Below are positions 59,097-64,000 of a stretch of DNA of 64,000 nt, piece by piece. This stretch comes from Mesorhizobium jarvisii (GTDB taxonomy: Bacteria; Pseudomonadota; Alphaproteobacteria; Rhizobiales; Rhizobiaceae). The notes below the pieces were generated by a model that was not told the DNA's origin, did not search any database, and saw only the letters and a program-made list of their open reading frames with translations. The stretch is taken from positions 62,001 through 126,000 of the forward strand of contig NZ_QZXA01000010.1 in the NCBI RefSeq assembly GCF_003601985.1, read 5' to 3'. The number at the start of each line of letters is the position of its first letter. Within the stretch, counting starts at the first letter, position 1. The position numbers were made by a program, and so were the translations under genes.

Positions 59097-59315
59097 ATGG
59101 GTGATTCGCGATCAATGTTGAGCTTCGAGGAAATCGACAAGCGCCGCGCAGCGGCAGGGCTGACCCGCAAGGCCATTTATGAGCGCGCCGGGGTCGACGG
59201 CGAGACCTGGCGGCGTTCGGCCAGCGGCGAGACGGAGCCAAACACCAAGACGCTGCGCAAATTGTCGGCGGCTCTGGATGAGCTGACCAGGGAAAGGGAA
59301 CACGACAATGGGTAG
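59097..59315 (+). CDS. Cro-like helix-turn-helix protein
   Basis: The 72-residue product has a compact HTH: SFEEIDKRRAAAGLTRKAIY then ERAGVDGETWRRSASGETEP. It is divergent from the repressor with a shared operator, the classic arrangement of cro and cI. ATG 59115, with GGGTGA upstream, would give 66 residues; ATG 59097 lacks a clear ribosome site. It overlaps the next gene by 8 nt. Confidence 0.78.
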   Translation: MGDSRSMLSFEEIDKRRAAAGLTRKAIYERAGVDGETWRRSASGETEPNTKTLRKLSAALDELTREREHDNG

Positions 59316-59490
59316 CCTCTACACGCCGTCGCCGGCGCTTGCCGCGCGGCTGGTGCGCGACCAGGTGATGCAGCAGACGCTTGGCGAATTGCCGGCGCCG
59401 TCGCTGCGCCAGAAGCTGGCGGCCAGCCACTACGAACTGTCCTCGACCGTCAGCCCGTTGGCGGTTGCCGCGTACCAGCGGAAGCGCTGA
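59308..59490 (+). CDS. Small protein of unknown function, 60 residues
   Basis: The product is Ala/Leu-rich and helical (LYTPSPALAARLVRDQVMQQ, PAPSLRQKLAASHYELSSTV) and ends in YQRKR. It is embedded in the tightly coupled rightward operon (8-nt overlap upstream, TGATG overlap downstream). No family is recognised. Its codon use matches its neighbours, which supports the call. Confidence 0.6.
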   Translation: MGSLYTPSPALAARLVRDQVMQQTLGELPAPSLRQKLAASHYELSSTVSPLAVAAYQRKR

Positions 59491-59867
59491 TGCGCTCGAT
59501 GGCGGTGATGGTCGACGTGCCGAACCGCGAACTTGGCGTGGGGGCGCGGCGCGTCGTCGGGCTGATGGAGGACAACGCCACGGTCGGCGTCTGCGCCATG
59601 CGTGACGGTGACCGCATCGTCAACACCGAACTCGAGTTCAATTTGGGCGAGGCCGCGCGCCTGGCCGAGCTGATCCTTTCGGGCGACGCCAGGGCGAAAA
59701 CCACGCCCGGCCTTGCCCGCATCCTTTCCGCTTCCGTCGCCATGCTGTTCCGCGTCTCGCACGCGGCGGGAGCCTTTGAACGCCAACAAGAGGACTTCGA
59801 TGGCGGAGACGCTGACGATCTGGGAAATCAACAGGAAGCGGGCGGTGAAGAAGATCCCGATCGCTAG
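59490..59867 (+). CDS. Protein of unknown function, 125 residues
   Basis: The product opens MRSMAVMVDVPNRELGVGAR and has a strand-rich middle (ATVGVCAMRDGDRIVNTELE) and a helical part (EAARLAELILSGDARAKTTP). The last 35 residues are acidic and Gln-rich and overlap the next gene by 68 nt, so the real C-terminal part may be shorter in related phages. It is translationally coupled by TGATG. No family is recognised. Confidence 0.55.
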   Translation: MRSMAVMVDVPNRELGVGARRVVGLMEDNATVGVCAMRDGDRIVNTELEFNLGEAARLAELILSGDARAKTTPGLARILSASVAMLFRVSHAAGAFERQQEDFDGGDADDLGNQQEAGGEEDPDR

Positions 59868-60327
59868 GCTGTGCCGACAGGCCGGTGTCGACGCAACCTC
59901 ATGGTTCAAGGCCATGCGCGGCACGACGAAAATGCGGACCGTCACGCTGGCCAAACTGAACGCCGCGCTGGGGCGCGGCGCCAAGGCCTTGGCCGGTGAG
60001 CCCGGCCCGGCCGAGACTCACGGTGCCTACAAGCTGTGCCTGGTGCATGCCGCGCGCGAGTTGAACAGAAACCCGAAAGCGGTGCTGGCCAGCGACCCCA
60101 GCCGCAAGGCGACCAGCGATCCGCAATGGCTGGAAGCGGCGGAAGTGCGGCGGCTGGCCTTCTGGCTGGCCACGCGGCTGCTGGGCTTCGCGCAAGCCGA
60201 TGTCGGTCGCGCCGCCGGCGTGACGCGCGCGGCCGTCAGCACCGCCGTGCAGCAGCTCGAAGACGAGCGCGACACCGACAAGCAACTGGACCGGCTGTTG
60301 AGCCATATCGAGGAGGTGTTTTCGTGA
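59800..60327 (+). CDS. HTH protein with DnaA domain IV-like C-terminus
   Basis: The 175-residue product has two DNA-binding parts. The N-terminus (INRKRAVKKIPIARLCRQAG, VDATSWFKAMRG) resembles the Cro-like gene upstream. The C-terminus (EVRRLAFWLATRLLGFAQAD, VGRAAGVTRAAVSTAVQQLE) follows the helix pattern of DnaA domain IV, which reads DnaA boxes. No AAA+ domain is present. It may be an initiator or regulator. ATG 59800 follows AGAGGA. Confidence 0.65.
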   Translation: MAETLTIWEINRKRAVKKIPIARLCRQAGVDATSWFKAMRGTTKMRTVTLAKLNAALGRGAKALAGEPGPAETHGAYKLCLVHAARELNRNPKAVLASDPSRKATSDPQWLEAAEVRRLAFWLATRLLGFAQADVGRAAGVTRAAVSTAVQQLEDERDTDKQLDRLLSHIEEVFS

Positions 60328-60596
60328 GCGCGCGGGACAAGGAAGACATGACCGACACCAGCCAGACGGTCGCCGCCGGCCAGCTGCGCGCCATCATCGA
60401 GCGCATCGAGCGGCTGAACGAAGAAGCCAAGGCGATCGGCGAGGACAAGAAGGAAATTTTCGCCGAGGCGCGGGGCAATGGTTTTTCGGTCAAGGCGATC
60501 AAGACCATCATCCAGCTGCGCGGCAAGGACCATGCCGAGCGGCAGGAAGAAGAAAGCATCCTCGACCTCTACAAAGCCGCGCTCGGGATGCTGTGA
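60324..60596 (+). CDS. GapR-like (DUF2312) DNA-binding protein
   Basis: The 90-residue product matches DUF2312, whose Caulobacter member GapR binds overtwisted DNA and stimulates topoisomerases. The core is VAAGQLRAIIERIERLNEEA then KAIGEDKKEIFAEARGNGFS and VKAIKTIIQLRGKDHAER. Translation starts at GTG 60324 with a strong AGGAGG site and a 4-nt overlap with the previous gene. The phage copy may manage supercoiling during its replication. Confidence 0.88.
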   Translation: MSARDKEDMTDTSQTVAAGQLRAIIERIERLNEEAKAIGEDKKEIFAEARGNGFSVKAIKTIIQLRGKDHAERQEEESILDLYKAALGML

Positions 60597-61426
60597 TGAA
60601 CGCGCGGCTGGAAAACACCGCCGTCATGGCGCGGCGGGTCGAGCCGGCCGACAGCCTGGATTATTTTCCGACGCCGCCCTGGGGCACGCGGGCGGTCTGC
60701 GAACACATTCTGCCCCGGTTCGAAGCCCGCGACGCCATCACCGGCTATTTCCCCATGCTGGCGATCGACCCGGCCTGTGGCGAAGGCCACATGGCGCTTG
60801 CCTTGCGCGAGTATTTCCCGCTGGTGACGGCCAGCGATATCTTTGACTACGGCTTCGGCGGCGTCGCCGACTTCCTGCATCCGGACGCGAAAACCGCGCC
60901 GCGTGACTGGATCATCACCAATCCGCCTTTCAACCTCGGGCCGGAATTCGTGCTGGCCGCGCTCGATATCGCCCGGCGCGGCGTCGCCATGCTGGTGCGA
61001 TCGGCGTTTCTGGAAGGGGAAGGGCGGTTTGCAAAACTTTATCGGCGCAACCCGCCGCACCTGATCGGCCAGTTCATCGAGCGCCTGCCCATGCATCGCG
61101 GCCGGTGGGTCATCAACGGCACCACGGCGACCAGCTATTGCTGGCTGGTCTGGCACAAATACAGCCCGCGCCCGGCCGACCCGGCGTTTTCGTGGATCCC
61201 GAAAAGCCGCAAGGCGCTGACCCGACACGACGATTGGCTGCGCTTTAACGGCTGTATGGACGTGCCGAAAACCCATGCCGTCATGCGCGCGATCGAGGCA
61301 CTGAAGAAGCCGAAGCCCTATCGCGCGCCAGCGCTGACGCTGGCCGAGGTGCGCGCCGAGCTGGAACGCGAACGCCGGCCGGCGACGATCGGCGACATCG
61401 CCCGCGAGCTGGGAGCGCTGCTGTGA
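60596..61426 (+). CDS. DNA adenine methyltransferase-like protein
   Basis: The 276-residue product has a SAM-binding motif (AIDPACGEGHMALALREYFP) and the N6-adenine/amino-methyltransferase catalytic motif TNPPFNLGPEFV, with further family features (MLVRSAFLEGEGRF). It probably methylates phage DNA or acts as a solitary methyltransferase that avoids host restriction. No restriction endonuclease gene is adjacent. ATG 60596 overlaps the preceding stop (TGATG). Confidence 0.8.
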   Translation: MNARLENTAVMARRVEPADSLDYFPTPPWGTRAVCEHILPRFEARDAITGYFPMLAIDPACGEGHMALALREYFPLVTASDIFDYGFGGVADFLHPDAKTAPRDWIITNPPFNLGPEFVLAALDIARRGVAMLVRSAFLEGEGRFAKLYRRNPPHLIGQFIERLPMHRGRWVINGTTATSYCWLVWHKYSPRPADPAFSWIPKSRKALTRHDDWLRFNGCMDVPKTHAVMRAIEALKKPKPYRAPALTLAEVRAELERERRPATIGDIARELGALL

Positions 61427-62589
61427 ATGGCGATCTCGACATCATCAAGTCGGGGCTGATCGATCGCATCGAGAGCGTATGCGAAAGGCTGCTGCCGGAC
61501 GGCAAGCCCGAGGGCGGCCTGTGGGTGGCGTGGAACCCGGTTGAACATGACCAAAAGCCCGGCCGCCTGCCGGCGCTGAAAGTGCGCGTTCGCAACGGCG
61601 ATATCGGCGCGTGGAGCTGCTGGCGTTCTGGCGCCAAGGGCGACGTGCTGAAGCTGGTGGCCTATGTCGAGCGCACCGACATCAAGGGCGCGCTGGCGTG
61701 GGGCCGCGACTTCCTCGGCATCCGCTCGATGTCGCCGGCCGAGCGGCAAAACCTGCGCAAGGCCGAAGTGGTGCGCCAGAAGGAGCGCGACGAAAAGGCC
61801 GAGCGGGCGCGGCTGTTCAAACTGCAGACGGCCGACCAGCTGTTTTTCGCCAAGCCGTCGAGCAAGGAAACCGGCCCGGCCTACTGCCCGCAAGGCACGT
61901 TCGCTTATGGCGAGGGCAGCGCGGCCGAGCTGCACGCCAAGGCTTACTTTCGTGGGCGAGGCCTCGACCTCGACGCGGTGCCGAACCTCAACCGCTATTC
62001 CTTCCGGTTCTCGCCGGCGACGGAATGGTGGAAGGGCGCGCGCTATGACAACGCAAACGGCCGGCGCTGGAAGGCCGAGCGCGGGCCGCTGTTTCCCGCC
62101 ATGCACTGCGCCATGCGCAACCGCATGGGCATCGTGACGGCCTGCCATGTCACCTTTTTCGATCCGATCAAGCCGAACAAAGCGCCTCTGGCGCCGGCGA
62201 AACTGATGTGGGGCGAAGCGCTGGGCGCCGTCATCGAAATTTCCATGGGGCCGAACGCTATCCCGTTCTGGATGGCCGATCGCGACGGCCTGGTGCCCGA
62301 CGCTACCGTGATCGGCGAAGGCATCGAGACTGCCGCCAGCTTCTGCGCGCCGGTGCCGGAAGCGCGCGTGTGGGCGGCCGGTTCGCTCGCCGGCGTCGGA
62401 TCGGCGCCGGTCGATCTCGACTGCGTCGAGTGGGTGCTGTTCGCGCGCGACAACAACAACGGCAACGCCCAGGCGCAAAAGCAATTCGATACCGCACTCG
62501 CCGGGCTGGAACGCCACGGCAAGCACGTCAGCGTGGAAGCCAGCCACGTGGGAGACGATTTCAACGACCTGGCGCAAGGAGAAGAGTGA
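61423..62589 (+). CDS. Toprim-domain primase-like protein
   Basis: The 388-residue product has an N-terminal primase-helicase type region (residues about 1-110, with GAWSCWRSGAKGDVLKLVAY resembling a zinc-ribbon-like primase start but few cysteines) and a C-terminal Toprim domain with GEGIETAASFC and the acidic cluster VLFARDNNNGNAQA. Typical of phage DNA primases that work at the fork. ATG 61423 overlaps the previous gene by 4 nt. No helicase domain is included. Confidence 0.78.
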   Translation: MNGDLDIIKSGLIDRIESVCERLLPDGKPEGGLWVAWNPVEHDQKPGRLPALKVRVRNGDIGAWSCWRSGAKGDVLKLVAYVERTDIKGALAWGRDFLGIRSMSPAERQNLRKAEVVRQKERDEKAERARLFKLQTADQLFFAKPSSKETGPAYCPQGTFAYGEGSAAELHAKAYFRGRGLDLDAVPNLNRYSFRFSPATEWWKGARYDNANGRRWKAERGPLFPAMHCAMRNRMGIVTACHVTFFDPIKPNKAPLAPAKLMWGEALGAVIEISMGPNAIPFWMADRDGLVPDATVIGEGIETAASFCAPVPEARVWAAGSLAGVGSAPVDLDCVEWVLFARDNNNGNAQAQKQFDTALAGLERHGKHVSVEASHVGDDFNDLAQGEE

Positions 62590-62825
62590 TGACTGAAAAA
62601 AGCGAACTGACTGAAGGCGGCTATCGCGTCGGCGTGTCGTTCAACCCGAGGGGCAATGCCGCCGTCGACCTCATCAAGGGCAAGGCGGCCGAGCTGATCG
62701 ATATCCTGCAGCCGATCTCGGAAAACCGCGCGCATCCCGGCGCCCGTTGCGCCTCGATCGCCATGACGGAAATCGAAAGCGCGGCGATGTGGGCGGTCAA
62801 GGCCGTCACCAAGCAGCCGCGCTAG
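62589..62825 (+). CDS. Acb2/Tad1-like cyclic-nucleotide sponge protein (anti-defence)
   Basis: The 78-residue product contains the helix-turn-helix hairpin of Acb2/Tad1-type proteins: an N-terminal strand GYRVGVSFNPRGNAAVDLIK, helix KAAELIDILQPI and the second helix ARCASIAMTEIESAAMWAVK. The A-x-T-x-I/L-E-x-A-x-MWA motif is diagnostic of that family. Known members bind cyclic oligonucleotide or cyclic ADP-ribose-type signals of CBASS and Thoeris and disarm these systems. It is coupled to the primase gene (TGATG) in the early operon. Confidence 0.78.
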   Translation: MTEKSELTEGGYRVGVSFNPRGNAAVDLIKGKAAELIDILQPISENRAHPGARCASIAMTEIESAAMWAVKAVTKQPR

Positions 62826-62876
62826 GCCTCAACCGGCGGCGCGAATGCCGCCTATTTCCTCGAAAGGATCAAGACC

Positions 62877-63833
62877 ATGGGACGCAAGAGAGGAAGCCGC
62901 AATGCCGGTGCCCGAGCTGATGTTGCAGCGCCGCAAGGAAATACTGCTCTTGAAACCAGCGAAGCGGTTTCGGCAGTGCAGGCGGCTGACGCCAGCAATT
63001 CTGAAGGCAACGAATTGTCAGGCGATCGGCCTGTGGCCGCCGCTGGCGACACGGCGAGTGATGGAACCGGGCTTCAGCTGGGGGACGTACAACGCCCAGA
63101 CGCTGGCCCTTTGGAAAGGGCTGCGCTTCAGACTGGCGCTGCGAATGCGAAACAGGAAGACGCGGCGGGGGCCGCCGGTAAGGCCGGGCAAGCGCAGGCT
63201 GCACAGCCACAGCCGGCCAGGGCTGCACAAGCGGAAACGGAAGAGCTGACCGATGGGCAAGACGATGCTGGAACAGGCAAGAGCGGAGATCCTGAAAACC
63301 TTCCTCCTGCCGCCGGAGACACTACAGAAGCTTTGGCCGACACAGCTGGAAATGATCCAGGGGACGGCGGTGCGGCAGATCACGATCACGGCAACGGGGC
63401 TGGCGATCCGGCGGATCAAGACGAACTGACCTTCAAGTCACCGCTGGATGTCGCCGAGCTGGCGCGCGGCGTCGCGGCGGCGGCGCGTTTCTTCGCCGAT
63501 GGCGCCGTGGGCGAGCCGGATATTTTCGAACGCGAGGAAGCCGCCATCATGGCCGATTTCGTGCGCGGCAATACCGAGGCGCCGGTGGAAGCCATGTTCA
63601 TCCATCTTGGCCTGCAGAAGCGCTACCCGCGCACGGTGCCAAACCGGGACGATCTGTTCGTGCTGACGCTGTTTCATGCCGCCTGCAAGGTCGCGTTCCG
63701 CTTGGAGGCCGATCGCGACGCCGAGGAAGCGGCGCGGACGGCCCAGCCGGCGCCGGCCGGTGGCTGGCCGGGCGAACAGGCGATGAGACCACAGCCGGAA
63801 GCGTTCTCGCCGTCCGGCTTTTCCCCGCGCTAG
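62877..63833 (+). CDS. Phage protein with long low-complexity N-terminus
   Basis: The 318-residue product has about 180 Ala/Gly/Gln/Asp-rich residues of low complexity (for example AAGAAGKAGQAQAAQPQP) and then a folded C-terminal part: SPLDVAELARGVAAAARFFA, EEAAIMADFVRGNTEAPVEA and DLFVLTLFHAACKVAFRLEA. The C-terminal region looks like a small helical domain. No family is recognised. ATG 62877 has GGAAAGGATCAAGACC upstream. It ends before a terminator. Confidence 0.65.
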   Translation: MGRKRGSRNAGARADVAAPQGNTALETSEAVSAVQAADASNSEGNELSGDRPVAAAGDTASDGTGLQLGDVQRPDAGPLERAALQTGAANAKQEDAAGAAGKAGQAQAAQPQPARAAQAETEELTDGQDDAGTGKSGDPENLPPAAGDTTEALADTAGNDPGDGGAADHDHGNGAGDPADQDELTFKSPLDVAELARGVAAAARFFADGAVGEPDIFEREEAAIMADFVRGNTEAPVEAMFIHLGLQKRYPRTVPNRDDLFVLTLFHAACKVAFRLEADRDAEEAARTAQPAPAGGWPGEQAMRPQPEAFSPSGFSPR

Positions 63834-63866
63834 GTCCGACTGCCCCAAGACGCCTAGCGCCCTTGG

Positions 63867-63901
63867 CCCGCCGGTGGGTGAATACGCCGGCGGGTCTTTT
63901 T
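63867..63901 (+). terminator. Terminator of the early operon
   Basis: CCCGCCGG (63867-63874) pairs with CCGGCGGG (63887-63894), followed by TCTTTTT. It lies 34 nt after the preceding stop. Confidence 0.85.
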
Positions 63902-63927
63902 AGACACCGAACAGCATGGAATGAGCA

Positions 63928-64000
63928 GTGGCCAAGGCGCAGACACAGACAGGCAGCAAGGCAATCCGCGCGGCATTCGCCGACGCCAAGCGGGCAAAGG
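63928..64000 (+). CDS. Start of an unidentified phage gene (partial)
   Basis: GTG 63928 begins a frame AKAQTQTGSKAIRAAFADAK that runs off the right edge, with GGAATGAG as a ribosome site. An alternative ATG at 63921 lies in another frame. Too short to identify. Confidence 0.45.
   Translation, partial: MAKAQTQTGSKAIRAAFADAKRAK

Larger units (their letters stand above)
53067..64000. mobile_element. Integrated prophage-like element downstream of tRNA-Lys (right end outside window)
   Basis: The region carries a tyrosine integrase, a CI/LexA-like repressor with a divergent Cro-like gene, small overlapping early genes, a methyltransferase, a primase-like Toprim protein and an Acb2/Tad1-like protein. 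This is the early region of a temperate phage or related element. No capsid, tail or terminase gene is certain before the edge. The left boundary is not proven: the tRNA is the usual target, but the cargo at 53.2-55.4 kb could be a separate insertion. Confidence 0.75.

Overview
The window looks like about 64 kb of a high-GC alphaproteobacterial chromosome of the Rhizobiales, most like Mesorhizobium. That reading rests on gene content and order, on the GAAC-N7-GAAC LexA boxes typical of alphaproteobacteria, on a BA14K-family protein, on a glycerol ABC transporter of the rhizobial glpSTPQUV type, and on short two-module intergenic palindromes of a rhizobial kind. Roughly 1-53 kb is host backbone. 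From the tRNA-Lys gene at 53.0 kb to the right edge the sequence is an integrated, prophage-like element that continues past the window.

Region by region: 0-3.3 kb holds a small ribbon-helix-helix regulator, a glyoxalase-type protein and a Tat-exported GMC oxidoreductase with its gluconate-dehydrogenase-subunit-3-like partner. 4-9.8 kb is the urea ABC transporter urtABCDE behind a near-perfect sigma-54 promoter, so it is probably nitrogen regulated. 10-16.4 kb has a diguanylate cyclase and the leftward uvrA-DUF302-GNAT(-DUF72) cluster. 17-20.5 kb carries a clpP, an ArsR/SRPBCC pair, ssb and an OsmC protein; uvrA and ssb each have an exact LexA box. 20.6-27.2 kb is a leftward-biased stretch (a frameshifted DUF4440 gene, marC, an acyltransferase, a SulP transporter with a ParB-like gene) plus one AraC regulator. 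27.3-35.2 kb is a rightward housekeeping run: gyrA, coaD, two cyclophilins, queA and tgt. 36.2-40.3 kb is the four-gene Anbu cluster (ATP-grasp, alpha-E, transglutaminase, Anbu proteasome-like protease). 42-52.1 kb is a complete glycerol uptake and catabolism locus, glpR-glpD-glpSTPQUV-glpK.

The element after tRNA-Lys(UUU) begins with less GC-rich cargo: a DUF3800-like gene containing a perfect 16-bp inverted repeat, and an overlapping pair for a secreted and a membrane protein. A tyrosine integrase follows, behind a block of hairpins and four overlapping small leftward genes. Next come an array of four CATGG-centred repeats, a CI/LexA-like repressor, and a tightly overlapping rightward early operon: Cro-like HTH, a protein with a DnaA-domain-IV-like end, a GapR-like protein, an adenine methyltransferase-like protein, a Toprim primase-like protein and a small protein resembling the Acb2/Tad1 cyclic-nucleotide sponges. 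Two copies of one operator (CCGCAYAAATGCGG just after TTGACG) mark the early rightward promoter and the leftward promoter of the small-gene cluster, so the lysis/lysogeny wiring can be read from the sequence.

The strongest leads for follow-up are the Acb2/Tad1-like gene, the shared operator pair, the repeat array at the repressor 3' end, the asymmetric GlpS/GlpT ATPase pair, a Tgt that has lost most of its zinc ligands, a coupled micro-ORF that may control urtE, and the intergenic repeats that supply stop codons to neighbouring genes.
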